From: JAGREO01 sp020446285
GTDB taxonomy: Bacteria; Pseudomonadota; Alphaproteobacteria; Geminicoccales; Geminicoccaceae
Length of the DNA stretch: 64,000 bases
NCBI GenBank assembly: GCA_041398005.1
Contig: JAWKVP010000001.1
Span: forward strand, 248,001-312,000
Direction of reading: 5' to 3'
The translations under genes were made by a program, and so were the position numbers. How positions within the stretch are numbered: the first letter of the stretch is position 1; every line of letters begins with the position of its first letter. Below are positions 7,451-16,438 of the stretch, piece by piece. The notes beneath the pieces are model-generated. The model did no database searches and had not been told where the DNA came from. It saw nothing but the letters and a program-made list of their open reading frames with translations.

Positions 7451-10402
7451 TCAGCGAACCCAGCGGCTCCACCAGCCGCGCCGGGGCTCGCCGGACTCCT
7501 CGTCCTGAGGATCGGCGGACTCCTCCTCTGCCCTGCCCGAACCGCCCTCGATGACACGGATCACGGGCTCGGAGCTCGCTTCTTCCACCGGTTCGGCTCC
7601 GCGAGCCTCTTGCGATGTCCGCGCGAAAACGGCCCTCTCATCGACCGATGGATCAGGCTCGCCCTGAGGCTCGGGCGTTCCATGCGACTCGCCGGTCGAT
7701 ACGGCGGGAACATCCTCTGCCGGATCGCCTGCGCCAGCCGGCTCATCGAGCGCTGATCCGGCATCCGCCCCGCTCTCGCCCGGCACCGCGCCGTCACTTG
7801 CAGCCTGTTCCGGTTCTCGCCCGGCGTCGGCAGCATCGGCCGTTTGCACGGCGTCGGAAGCATCGGCCGTCTGTGCTGCATCGCCAGCATCGGCCGTTTG
7901 CACGGCATCGGCGGCATCGTCCTGATCGCGCGTGCGGCGACGGCGACGGCGGCGGGTGCGGGGCTTCGCGGTCCCGTCATCATCCTGCGATCCGTCGTCC
8001 GCTTTTTCCGCGGCATCGCTCTCGCCGGCATCCGCCTCCGTCGATTCCGGACGCTCGTCATCGGCCGTGGACGCCTCGGACGAGCGGCGGGAACGACGCC
8101 GACGACGACGGGGCTTTTCCTCGCGCTCGTCACCCGCTCCGTCAGCATCGCCGTCATCGTCGGATCGTTCGGCGGCGGATCCTTCGGCAGCGTTGACGGG
8201 ACCATCGGCCCCGGCCGTCTGGCCCTCGCCATCATCGGCATCCGCCGCATCCGCATCCTCGTCCTGCGTCCCGTTCTCCAGCGCGGTCTGCTGCTCGTCC
8301 TGTCCGCCATCCTGACCATCGCCACTGCCCCGGCGGCGGCGGCGGCGGCGGCGGCGCTTGCCGCGTCCGCGACCCTCCTCGTCCTCGTCGGCGGCCTGAC
8401 GCGACTTCGGACCATCGCCGCGCTCATCCGGCTGGCGGGCCTGCGGCCGGGCCGGTTGCGATTCCGCCTCCTCGCCGGCTTCGCCATCGCCGGCGGAGCG
8501 CTTGACCGTCTGCACATCCATGTGCGGCGCATGCATCTGGTCGTCGACCTGCACGCTCACGGAAAGCGCGTAACGCTCCTCGAGCCTGACCAGCGCCTCA
8601 CGCTTGTTGTTGAGAAGATAGAGCCCGACATCCACCGGCAATGTCAGCGAGATTTCCTCCACCTCGTTGCGGATCCCCTCTTCCTGTACGAAGCGCAGGG
8701 CCTGCAGGGCACAGCTCTCGGTGGAACGGATCACGCCAAGGCCGGAACAGGTCGGACAGGGCTGCGAGGAGAGTTCCTGCAGGCTCGCCCGCAGGCGCTG
8801 GCGCGACAGTTCGAGAAGGCCGAACATGCTGATCTTGCCGACCTGCACACGCGCCCGGTCGACTTTCAGTGCCTCGCGGAAGCGACGTTCGACCTGCCGC
8901 TGGTGACGCATCTCCGCCATGTCGATGAAATCGATGACGATGAGCCCGGCGAGATCGCGCAGGCGAAGCTGCCTTGCCACCTCGTCGGCGGCCTCGAGAT
9001 TGGTCTTCACCGCCGTCTCGTCGATATGCCGCTCGCGTGTCGAGCGGCCGGAATTGACGTCGATGGCGGTCAGCGCCTCGGTGGTGTGAATGACGATCGA
9101 GCCGCCCGAGGGCAGATACACGGTGGGACTGTGCATCGCATCGAGCTGATCCTCGACCCGGTAGCGATAGAAGAGCGGCAGCTCGTCCTTGTACTGCTTC
9201 ACGTTGCGCGCACGGCTCGGCATCATCATCTGCATGAGCCGCTTGGCCATGCGATAGCCATCCTCGCCCTCGACCAGCACTTCCTCGAGGTCGCGGGAAT
9301 AGAGATCCCGCATCGCCCGCTTGATGAGATCGCCCTCGGCATAGATCAGCGACGGAGCCACGCTGTTCAGCGTGTTCTCGCGAATGTCGCTCCACTGGCG
9401 CAAGAGAAAGTCGTAATCGCGCTTGATCTCGGACTTGCTGCGCTGCTGGCCGGCGGTGCGGACGATGAGGCCCATCCCGTCGGGCACTTCCATCTCCTGG
9501 GTGATCGACTTCAGCCGGCGACGGTCACTGGTGTTCGCGATCTTGCGGCTGATGCCGCCGCCGCGCGGGGTATTGGGCATGAGCACGCAATAACGGCCCG
9601 CGAGCGACAGATAGGTGGTGAGGGCCGCTCCCTTGTTGCCGCGTTCTTCCTTGACCACCTGCACGAGCAGGATCTGCCGGCGCTTGATGACCTCCTGGAT
9701 CTTGTAGGAACGCATCAGCCTTGCGCGCATCCGCGCCTGGGCATCGACCTCCTCGGCCGTCTCCTCGTCGGCATCCTCGGTGACCGCCGCCTCGCGTCGC
9801 GACTTCTCCATGCGCCGCGCGGCCGTCTCCTCGTCGACCTCCTCCTCGTCATCCGTGTCTTCGGAATCCCCGTCTCCGGAGCCGGTCTCCTCGCCATCGG
9901 CATCACCGTCGGCGGCATCATCCCCGCTGCCTTCAGCGGAAACTGCGACATCCCCGGCATCACCCCCGTCACCGGACGCGGCGTCGCCGTGCCCCGCATC
10001 CCCCGTCACGGGATCACCGGCATCCACCTCGTCGCCGGTGCTGCCGGAGGTCCCGGCATCGTCGCCGTCATCACTGCCGTCGTCGTCACTGTCGCCATCA
10101 TCATTCCTGCGGGCATGCTCGCGCTCGAGATTCTCGAGCATCTCGCGGTCGGCCTGCGGGATCTGGTAATAGTCGGGATGGATTTCGCTGAAGGCGAGGA
10201 AGCCGTGGCGATTGCCGCCATAATCCACGAAGGCGGCCTGCAGCGAGGGCTCGACCCGCGTCACCTTGGCAAGATAGATATTGCCCTTGAGCTGCTTTTT
10301 CGTCGATGTCTCGAAATCAAAGTCGCACAGCTGGTCCCTGTCGACGACGACCACCCGGGTCTCCTCGGAGTGGGTCGCATCGATCAGCATTCTTTTTGTC
10401 AT
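7451..10402 (-). CDS. rne: Ribonuclease E (RNase E/G family endoribonuclease)
   Basis: A 983-residue single-strand endoribonuclease and degradosome scaffold. It begins MTKRMLIDATHSEETR, the standard N-terminus. An S1 RNA-binding domain follows, interrupted by a roughly 125-residue Asp/Glu/Gly-rich insertion (residues about 90-215, DNA about 9760-10130). The catalytic core is seen in the magnesium motif AIDVNSGRST and the zinc-link CPTCSGLG. The C-terminal third is low-complexity: Arg-rich clusters (KRRRRRRRRR) alternating with acidic Asp/Glu/Ala stretches, as expected for a disordered RNA- and protein-binding tail. The open frame runs 225 bases upstream of the chosen ATG, but the conserved N-terminus fixes the start. 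E. coli rne is autoregulated through its leader, and this gene also has a long leader (see 10403-10722). Confidence 0.95.
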   Translation of the reverse strand: MTKRMLIDATHSEETRVVVVDRDQLCDFDFETSTKKQLKGNIYLAKVTRVEPSLQAAFVDYGGNRHGFLAFSEIHPDYYQIPQADREMLENLEREHARRNDDGDSDDDGSDDGDDAGTSGSTGDEVDAGDPVTGDAGHGDAASGDGGDAGDVAVSAEGSGDDAADGDADGEETGSGDGDSEDTDDEEEVDEETAARRMEKSRREAAVTEDADEETAEEVDAQARMRARLMRSYKIQEVIKRRQILLVQVVKEERGNKGAALTTYLSLAGRYCVLMPNTPRGGGISRKIANTSDRRRLKSITQEMEVPDGMGLIVRTAGQQRSKSEIKRDYDFLLRQWSDIRENTLNSVAPSLIYAEGDLIKRAMRDLYSRDLEEVLVEGEDGYRMAKRLMQMMMPSRARNVKQYKDELPLFYRYRVEDQLDAMHSPTVYLPSGGSIVIHTTEALTAIDVNSGRSTRERHIDETAVKTNLEAADEVARQLRLRDLAGLIVIDFIDMAEMRHQRQVERRFREALKVDRARVQVGKISMFGLLELSRQRLRASLQELSSQPCPTCSGLGVIRSTESCALQALRFVQEEGIRNEVEEISLTLPVDVGLYLLNNKREALVRLEERYALSVSVQVDDQMHAPHMDVQTVKRSAGDGEAGEEAESQPARPQARQPDERGDGPKSRQAADEDEEGRGRGKRRRRRRRRRGSGDGQDGGQDEQQTALENGTQDEDADAADADDGEGQTAGADGPVNAAEGSAAERSDDDGDADGAGDEREEKPRRRRRRSRRSSEASTADDERPESTEADAGESDAAEKADDGSQDDDGTAKPRTRRRRRRRTRDQDDAADAVQTADAGDAAQTADASDAVQTADAADAGREPEQAASDGAVPGESGADAGSALDEPAGAGDPAEDVPAVSTGESHGTPEPQGEPDPSVDERAVFARTSQEARGAEPVEEASSEPVIRVIEGGSGRAEEESADPQDEESGEPRRGWWSRWVR
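7833..7913 (-). repeat. Three 27-bp tandem repeats inside rne
   Basis: Three consecutive 27-bp units (7833-7859, 7860-7886, 7887-7913), each beginning GCATCGGCCGT, encode the repeated peptide TADA(G/S/A)DA(V/A)Q in the disordered tail of RNase E. The units differ at a few positions. Being multiples of three, copy-number changes would keep the frame. Confidence 0.85.
8331..8356 (-). repeat. (CGG)n microsatellite coding a poly-Arg block in rne
   Basis: Twenty-six bases of uninterrupted CGG/GGC trinucleotide repeat encode an Arg run on the minus strand, part of the RNase E arginine-rich RNA-binding region. Trinucleotide length changes would alter charge without breaking the frame. Confidence 0.8.
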
Positions 10403-10576
10403 CTGGAAGGGTCTCCGACCGGAAATCGGGCATGAGCCACGGCTCGCATGACCGGTCACGGTCTTCTGGGTGAGGCCAGCGCACAACCGTACCGCGAGCA
10501 ATTTTCGCTTGCATCGGCAACAGCGGTGGTTTCTGGCGCATATTGTCCTTTGGTTCGTTCGCCCTGATCGACCGGC

Positions 10577-10619
10577 CTGCCTGCAGCGGTTGCGGCGGCG
10601 GTCCTGGTCTCGCAGGCAG
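10577..10619 (-). promoter_or_regulatory. Stem-loop in the putative rne 5' leader
   Basis: A perfect 8-bp inverted repeat, CTGCCTGC (10577-10584) and GCAGGCAG (10612-10619), has a 27-base loop and lies about 175 bases upstream of the rne start, inside the predicted leader. In E. coli a leader hairpin mediates RNase E autoregulation; equivalence here is an inference from position only. Confidence 0.4.
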
Positions 10620-10728
10620 TCTGCCAACCATTCGGTTCAGCGAGGGATCCGAGCGCGTGAACTTTCGACCCTCGTCGGGTCCGGCGTAAGCCGATATTCC
10701 GCGCATCATCTTTCGATCCTTCGCTACC

Positions 10729-10757
10729 AGTATAGGGTCTGTCTTTGCGTGCTACAA
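10729..10757 (-). promoter_or_regulatory. Putative sigma70-type promoter of rne
   Basis: On the minus strand, TTGTAG (10757-10752) is followed by a 17-base spacer and TATACT (10734-10729). Transcription would start near 10722, giving a leader of about 320 nt before the rne ATG. The rest of the 676-bp rne-amiC gap holds no supportable gene. No clear amiC promoter was recognised in it. Confidence 0.5.
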
Positions 10758-10787
10758 TCCACTAATGTCCGTGCCGATGAATGCCAT

Positions 10788-10833
10788 GCGTTTTCCGCCG
10801 GACGCACGGACCGGCAGTCCGGTCGGAAAACGC
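10788..10833. repeat. Nested inverted repeat in the rne-amiC intergenic region
   Basis: Outer arms GCGTTTTCC (10788-10796) and GGAAAACGC (10825-10833) enclose an inner 6-bp stem, GACCGG (10809-10814) with CCGGTC (10819-10824), around a CAGT loop. The inner right arm abuts the outer right arm directly, while the left side has a 12-base bulge. It lies upstream of the putative rne promoter and about 250 bp before amiC. It is not followed by a T-run, so a terminator role is unlikely. Confidence 0.55.
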
Positions 10834-11078
10834 TCGACAAACCCCAACATCTCGTTGACGATAATGCCGACAACCGCAATGCGGGACGAACATGGCTGGA
10901 GGTTGTGCGCAGGGCGGCGAAGCGTTTTCGCGGCAATGCGTGCGTCGGTGCAGGCGTTGTCCGCGCCCGTGCGCCGGCATTGCCGGTTGTCCGTTTTCGC
11001 CGCATTCTCCGGCAACCGGCGGAAGGCTGTCGTCATATCGTCAACTCGCATTGAACCGAACAGGATCGACCTGAGCGC

Positions 11079-12668
11079 ATGATTGCCGGCGCATACGAGA
11101 TTCGTCCCTCGCGACAGACGCGGAGAGCCGGCCTTCGCCGGGTACCGGCCGCCTTGATGTCCCTTGTACTCGCTCTCGCAATGGTTGTGTCAACTTTTGT
11201 TGCAGTCACTGCGAACGCGCAGGAAGCGGAGGTTCTCGGCATCCGTTTCGGCATCCATCGCGACCGTACCCGGATCGTCGTGGACGTTCGCGGCGATGTG
11301 CCGCTGCGAGCGCGTGCCGACGCACCGCGCTCGCGTGTGCTGATCGACATGCCGGCCGTCCGCTGGAACCTGCAGCCCTCGCCGCAATCGGTGCCGCGCG
11401 GCATGGCGCGCGAGGTGCGCAAGGGCACTGTCGATGCGAGCCTCGCGCGGATCGTCATCGACACCGACGGGCCGGCGGCCATCGTCAATACCATGGTCCT
11501 GCCGCCGGCCGATGCCACGCCGTATTTCCGCCATGTCTTCGACATCGCCCCGGCGCCGGAGGCGGCCGGACCGGTGGCGCGGACGCGGCCCGAGGACGTA
11601 CCGCGCAGGGACGTGGCGACACGCCCCGCCGAGCCGCCGCGACCGGGTGTCCAGCCCGAACGCCGCGAGGCCCGTCCCGTCGCCTCGCCGGCACCCGGCA
11701 CTCGTACGCTGGCCTCGCCGCCGGCCGATGCACGCCCGATCGGATCGCCGACACCGCGCGCGCATCCGGTCGAATCACCGCCCGGCGATGCAAGAGCGGT
11801 GAGCGCGCCGGTCGAACAGGTCGTAAAACCACCGTCGGTAGGTGGTACGGTCGAGGATCCGGCGAGCGCGCGGCTCGAGACGGCGCGCACGCCGCCGCAA
11901 CGCATCGACCCTTCGCCCGCCTTCACCCCGGTGCCGCTGCCCAGGCCGCGGCTCGGCGAGGGAGAGGCCGCCGCGCCCGAAAAACCGCTCGTCGCCATCG
12001 ACGCCGGGCATGGCGGTATCGATCCGGGTGCCATCGCCACCGAGGGCATTATCGAAAAGCATGTCACACTGGAGATGGCCTACAGGCTCGCCGCGGCACT
12101 CGAGGCGACCGGCCGCCTGCGCACCCTGCTCGTCCGCAAGCATGACGAATTCATCCGCTTGCGCGAGCGGATCGAGATTGCGCATCGGGCGGAGGCCGAT
12201 CTCTTCATTTCGCTGCATGCCGACAGCATCGGCGATCCGCAGTTTCGCGGCGCATCGGTCTACACGCTTTCCGAGAACGCATCCGATGCAGAGGCCGCCA
12301 GTCTCGCCACCAAGGAGAACAAGGCGGACATCATCGGTGGCACCGATCTCTCGCATCATGACGAAGTCGTTGCATCGATCCTTATTGACCTCGCGCAACG
12401 GGATACCAACAATAAGAGTATCGATCTCGCCGATCTTCTCATCACGAATCTCGGCGAGGTGACGAAACTGGTCAAGAATACCCGCCGCTATGCGGGCTTC
12501 GCCGTGCTGAAATCGCCGGATACCCCATCGGTTCTGGTCGAACTCGGCTACCTGTCCAACGAATCCGACGCCGCCAACCTCGTCAATCCGGAACATCAGA
12601 AGAAGCTCGCCAATGCCATCACCGAAGCGGTCGACCGATACTTCAGGAGCTTCCACCCGCCGCTCTGA
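11079..12668 (+). CDS. amiC: N-acetylmuramoyl-L-alanine amidase (AmiC-like) with AMIN domain
   Basis: A 529-residue periplasmic zinc amidase that cleaves stem peptides from septal peptidoglycan. Order: N-terminal region with export signal (hydrophobic core at about residues 27-45, cleavage near TANA-QEA), a beta-rich AMIN domain (about 48-135), a long Pro/Arg-rich linker (about 165-300), and an Amidase_3 domain (about 305-525). The zinc residues are visible in AIDAGHGGIDPGA, the following Glu in EKHVTLEMA, and SLHAD; VELGYLSNESD near the end holds the catalytic Glu. A second ATG at 11157 would remove the charged n-region, so 11079 is kept. It overlaps mrcA by 56 bp, so wall cleavage and synthesis are co-expressed. 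Confidence 0.93.
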   Translation: MIAGAYEIRPSRQTRRAGLRRVPAALMSLVLALAMVVSTFVAVTANAQEAEVLGIRFGIHRDRTRIVVDVRGDVPLRARADAPRSRVLIDMPAVRWNLQPSPQSVPRGMAREVRKGTVDASLARIVIDTDGPAAIVNTMVLPPADATPYFRHVFDIAPAPEAAGPVARTRPEDVPRRDVATRPAEPPRPGVQPERREARPVASPAPGTRTLASPPADARPIGSPTPRAHPVESPPGDARAVSAPVEQVVKPPSVGGTVEDPASARLETARTPPQRIDPSPAFTPVPLPRPRLGEGEAAAPEKPLVAIDAGHGGIDPGAIATEGIIEKHVTLEMAYRLAAALEATGRLRTLLVRKHDEFIRLRERIEIAHRAEADLFISLHADSIGDPQFRGASVYTLSENASDAEAASLATKENKADIIGGTDLSHHDEVVASILIDLAQRDTNNKSIDLADLLITNLGEVTKLVKNTRRYAGFAVLKSPDTPSVLVELGYLSNESDAANLVNPEHQKKLANAITEAVDRYFRSFHPPL

Positions 12669-15162
12669 GCGGGGTTTCCTCGCGCGGTTCGCGGGCGGTA
12701 TCGTCTCGGGCATCTCGTGGCTCGTGGTCACGGCGGCACTCGGCGCCGTCATCGCCGGCGGCGCGCTGCTCTACATCATCAACCGAGCCGGCGACGATCT
12801 GCCCGATTACAGCCATCTCGCCAATTATGTGCCGCCGAACGTCACCCGCATCCATGCCGGCGACGGCCGCATTCTCGCCGAATATGCGCATGAAAAGCGC
12901 GTGTTCGTGCCGATCGACGCCATTCCGAGGCCGGTCAAGGATGCCTTCGTCGCCGCCGAGGACAAGAACTTCTACAGCCATATCGGCGTCGATCCGGTCG
13001 GCATCATCCGTGCGGCGGTCGACAATATCCAGCGCCTGCAGCAGAATCTCCGGCCGCAGGGTGCGTCCACCATCACCCAGCAGGTGGCCAAGAACTTCCT
13101 CCTGACCAACGAGGTCTCGCTCGACCGCAAGATCAAGGAAGCCATTCTCGCGCTCCGGATGGAAAAGGCGTTCAGCAAGGATCACATTCTCGAACTGTAT
13201 CTCAACGAGATCTTCCTCGGCCATCGTTCCTACGGTGTCGCCGCCGCCGCCTTGAACTATTTCGACAAGGCGCTCGAGGAACTCACCCTCTCCGAGGCCG
13301 CCTTTCTCGCCGGCCTGCCCAAGGCGCCGTCGCGCTACGACCCCGCAACCAACTATGGCGAAGCCGTCGCCCGGCGCGACTATGTGATCGGGCGGATGCT
13401 CGATGACGGCTACATCACCCGCGCCGACGCCGATGCCGCGCGTGCCGAGGACATCGTTCTGCGCTCGCGCAAGGAGACCGAGACGGTGAGCGCCGATTTC
13501 TTCACCGAGGAAGTCCGCCGCACACTCGTCGACACGTTCGGCGAGGACGGTTTCTACGGCGGCGGCCTGTCGGTGCGCACGACCGTCGATCCGGTCATGC
13601 AGGCATTCGCCGACTCCGCCCTGCGCCGCGGCCTCTCCGCCTACGACCGCCGCCAGGGCTACCGCGGCCCGCTCGGCCATATCGACCCGGCAGCGCCCGA
13701 TTGGAGCGGGGAACTCGCGGAATTCGATCCGGGCTTCGAGCCCGGCAGCTGGAAAATCGCGCTCGTTCTCGACAGCGGCGCCGACAAGGCGCGCCTCGCA
13801 CTTGCCGAAGGGGGCGAAATCGAGATCTTCGCGCGCCACCTGAGCTGGGCGCGGCGGCTTGATGCCAACGGCGATCTCGGCCCCGATGTCACCCGCGCCG
13901 ACCGGGTTCTCGAACCGGGCGATGTCGTCATCGTCACCCTCGTCGAGCCCGAGGACGAGGATGGTGACGGCCAGGCGGACGGCAAGGCCGTCTGGGGTCT
14001 TCGCCAGCGCCCGAACATCGAGGGCGGCCTCGTGGCCCTCGACCCGCATACCGGACGCGTGCTCGCCATGAGCGGCGGCTTCAGCTTCCGCCAGAGCAAG
14101 TTCAACCGCGCCACCCAGGCCAACCGCCAGCCGGGCTCGGCGTTCAAGCCGTTCGTCTATCTTGCGGCACTGGAATCCGGCTTCACTCCCGCCTCGATCA
14201 TTCTCGACGCACCACTGGTGATCGACCAGGGCGAGGGCCTGCCCAAATGGAAGCCGGCCAATTACGGCGACCGCTTCTACGGACCCAGCACGCTTCGCCT
14301 CGGCATCGAGAAATCGCGCAACCTGATGACCGTCCGCCTTGCCCAGCAGATCGGCATGGGACGCGTGATCGACGTCGCCACCCGCTTCGGCGTCGATCGC
14401 GGCCTCGGCAACAATCTCGCCTCCGCCCTCGGCTCCAACGAGGTCGACCTGCTGAGCCTCACGACCGCCTATGCCATGCTCGTCAATGGCGGGCGCAAGA
14501 TCGACCCGAGCCTCGTCGAACGCATCCAGGACCGTTACGGCCGCACCGTCCTCGCCCGCGATCCCCGCATCTGCGAAGCCTGCCGCAAACTCGTCTGGGA
14601 CGGCGAACCGCCGCCGGTCATTCCCGACGGCCGCCCGCTCATCGCCGATCCGCGCGAGGCCTACCAGATGGTCCACATCATGGAAGGCGTGATCGATCAC
14701 GGCACCGGCGTGCGTGCAGGGAAGATCGGCAAGCCGCTCGCCGGCAAGACCGGCACCACCAATGACAGCCGCGATGCCTGGTTCGTCGGCTTCTCGCCCG
14801 ACCTCGCCGTCGGCGTCTATGCAGGCTTCGACATCCCCGCACCGCTTGGCCGGCGCGAGACCGGTGCCAGCATAGCCCTGCCGATCTGGACCGAATTCAT
14901 GGGCAAGGCGCTCGCCGGCAAACCGGCGACACCGTTCCGCACACCGCCGGGCGTCCGCCTCGTGCGCATCGACGCCGATACGGGCCTCCTGCCCGGACCA
15001 ACCACGAGGCGCGTGATCGCCGAGGCATTCCTTCCAGGCACCGAGCCTGTTACGAAGACGCCGGCGGAAGCCGCCGCACCACTCGTCGTCGAGAATGACA
15101 GTGACACACCGGCGCCGGTCCGCGTCGTACCCGTGGCTCCCGCTTCCAGCGGCCTCTACTGA
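12613..15162 (+). CDS. mrcA: Penicillin-binding protein 1A, bifunctional transglycosylase/transpeptidase
   Basis: An 849-residue class A PBP. It has a short cytosolic tail and a single membrane anchor (about residues 32-57). The glycosyltransferase-51 domain carries the catalytic Glu in AAEDKNFYSHIGVDP and the QGASTITQQVAKNF block. An inserted OB-like region follows, then the transpeptidase domain with nucleophile SAFK (near residue 508), SRN (near 568) and KTGTT (near 712). The length is normal for PBP1A. The start used lies inside the 3' end of amiC; an initiation codon nearer the amiC stop is not evident. Products polymerise and cross-link glycan strands outside the inner membrane. Confidence 0.93.
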   Translation: MPSPKRSTDTSGASTRRSERGFLARFAGGIVSGISWLVVTAALGAVIAGGALLYIINRAGDDLPDYSHLANYVPPNVTRIHAGDGRILAEYAHEKRVFVPIDAIPRPVKDAFVAAEDKNFYSHIGVDPVGIIRAAVDNIQRLQQNLRPQGASTITQQVAKNFLLTNEVSLDRKIKEAILALRMEKAFSKDHILELYLNEIFLGHRSYGVAAAALNYFDKALEELTLSEAAFLAGLPKAPSRYDPATNYGEAVARRDYVIGRMLDDGYITRADADAARAEDIVLRSRKETETVSADFFTEEVRRTLVDTFGEDGFYGGGLSVRTTVDPVMQAFADSALRRGLSAYDRRQGYRGPLGHIDPAAPDWSGELAEFDPGFEPGSWKIALVLDSGADKARLALAEGGEIEIFARHLSWARRLDANGDLGPDVTRADRVLEPGDVVIVTLVEPEDEDGDGQADGKAVWGLRQRPNIEGGLVALDPHTGRVLAMSGGFSFRQSKFNRATQANRQPGSAFKPFVYLAALESGFTPASIILDAPLVIDQGEGLPKWKPANYGDRFYGPSTLRLGIEKSRNLMTVRLAQQIGMGRVIDVATRFGVDRGLGNNLASALGSNEVDLLSLTTAYAMLVNGGRKIDPSLVERIQDRYGRTVLARDPRICEACRKLVWDGEPPPVIPDGRPLIADPREAYQMVHIMEGVIDHGTGVRAGKIGKPLAGKTGTTNDSRDAWFVGFSPDLAVGVYAGFDIPAPLGRRETGASIALPIWTEFMGKALAGKPATPFRTPPGVRLVRIDADTGLLPGPTTRRVIAEAFLPGTEPVTKTPAEAAAPLVVENDSDTPAPVRVVPVAPASSGLY

Positions 15163-15218
15163 GCCGCTGCCGGACCGCGCGCGCTCAAAGACAACCCTTT
15201 TTCGGAGTGACCGGATCG

Positions 15219-16350
15219 ATGCGAGCCGAGATCAGCAATCTGGCGGATCATTTGAAGCAGGCGCTGGACCTGCTGAGGAGGCATCTTTGACTGGGATGAA
15301 GCCCTCCGCCGCCTCGACGAACTGAACGCACTGACCGAAGATCCCGATCTGTGGAACGATGCCGAAAAGGCACAGGAGTTGATGCGCGAACGCACAAAAC
15401 TCGCCGATTCGGTGCAAAACCAGAAGGTGATGGAACAGAAACTCGCCGACAGTCTGGAACTCGCCGAACTCGCCGAACTGGAGGACGACACCGCCACCCT
15501 CGACGAGATCGAGGCCGACCTTGCACAGCTGAAGCTCACCACCGACCGCCTGCAACTCGAAAGCCTCCTTTCCGGCGAGGCCGACGGCCTCAACGCCTTC
15601 CTCCAGGTCAATGCAGGTGCCGGCGGCACGGAAAGCCAGGACTGGGCGCAGATGCTGCTTCGCATGTATGTCCGCTGGGCCGAGAGCAAGGGGCTCAGGC
15701 TGGAATGGATCGAGGAGAGCGAGGGCGAGGAGGCCGGCATCAAGTCGGCGACCATCAAGGTTCAGGGCGACAATGCCTATGGCTGGCTCAAGACGGAGGC
15801 CGGCGTGCACCGCCTCGTGCGCATCTCGCCCTTCGATTCGGCCGCTCGCCGGCACACGAGCTTCGCCAGTGTGTGGGTCTATCCCGAGATCGACGATTCC
15901 ATCAATATCGAGATCGAGGACAAGGATCTGCGCATCGACACCTACCGCGCGTCTGGCGCCGGCGGCCAGCACGTCAACCGGACCGATTCGGCGGTGCGCA
16001 TCACCCACAATCCGACCGGCATCGTCGTCCAGTGCCAGAACGACCGCTCGCAGCACCGGAACAAGGCGCAGGCCATGGACATGCTCAAGGCCCGTCTCTA
16101 CGAGCTGGAATTGCAGAAACGCCGCGAGGAAGCGCAGGCCACCGCCGACAGCAAGACCGACATCGGCTGGGGCCACCAGATCCGCTCCTATGTCCTCCAT
16201 CCCTACAAGATGGTGAAGGATCTGCGCACCGGCGAGGAAACCGGAAACACCCAGGCGGTGCTCGACGGCGATCTCGACCGTTTCCTCGAAGCCTCGCTGG
16301 CACTCGGTGCCGGCACGATGCGCCCCGAAGCCATGGACAATCAGGGCTGA
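15219..16350 (+). CDS. prfB: Peptide chain release factor 2, with programmed +1 frameshift
   Basis: RF2 recognises UGA and UAA stops. It is encoded in two frames: ATG at 15219 opens a 23-codon leader ending CTT at 15285-15287, followed by an in-frame TGA (15288-15290). Skipping T15288 and reading GAC continues as LDWDEALRRLDEL to the stop at 16350, giving 376 residues. The RF2 specificity tripeptide SPF (in VRISPFDSAA) and the peptidyl-hydrolysis motif GGQ (GAGGQHVNRTD) are both present. The leader MRAEISNL matches alphaproteobacterial RF2 N-termini. A GGAG lies 11 bases before the ATG. It follows mrcA by 56 bp. Annotating only the zero-frame ORF from 15379 would lose about 50 residues. Confidence 0.95.
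15276..15290 (+). promoter_or_regulatory. prfB programmed frameshift signal
   Basis: The internal Shine-Dalgarno-like AGGAGG (15276-15281), a 3-base spacer CAT, the slippery CTT and the TGA followed by C reproduce the geometry of the E. coli site (AGGGGG, 3 bases, CTT TGA C). Slow termination at UGA when RF2 is scarce allows the +1 shift, so RF2 regulates its own synthesis. Confidence 0.95.
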
Positions 16351-16402
16351 AGGAATCCGTTTCGTGTGTCGGGTTTTCCCGATCTGTATAAGATTAATTT
16401 CC

Positions 16403-16432
16403 TTGACTTGAATGGTCGGTCATGCGACATAA
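16403..16432 (+). promoter_or_regulatory. Possible promoter of the unrecognised 16.4-kb gene
   Basis: TTGACT (16403-16408), an 18-base spacer and ACATAA (16427-16432) lie in a locally AT-rich stretch just after prfB. The -10 is poor and the -10 element is very close to the ATG at 16439, so initiation would have to be leaderless or at the downstream ATG. A small hairpin TCGGG-TTTT-CCCGA (16369-16382) precedes it and may weakly terminate prfB. Confidence 0.25.
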
Positions 16433-16438
16433 GCGAGC

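Noticed and set aside
7844..10435. Very long plus-strand open frame antisense to rne (863 codons)
   Set aside because: It is the complement of a recognisable RNase E gene. GC-rich codon bias leaves antisense frames open; its translation shows no family motif.
12643..14700. Long minus-strand frame antisense to mrcA
   Set aside because: Shadow of PBP1A, whose transpeptidase and transglycosylase motifs are intact on the plus strand.
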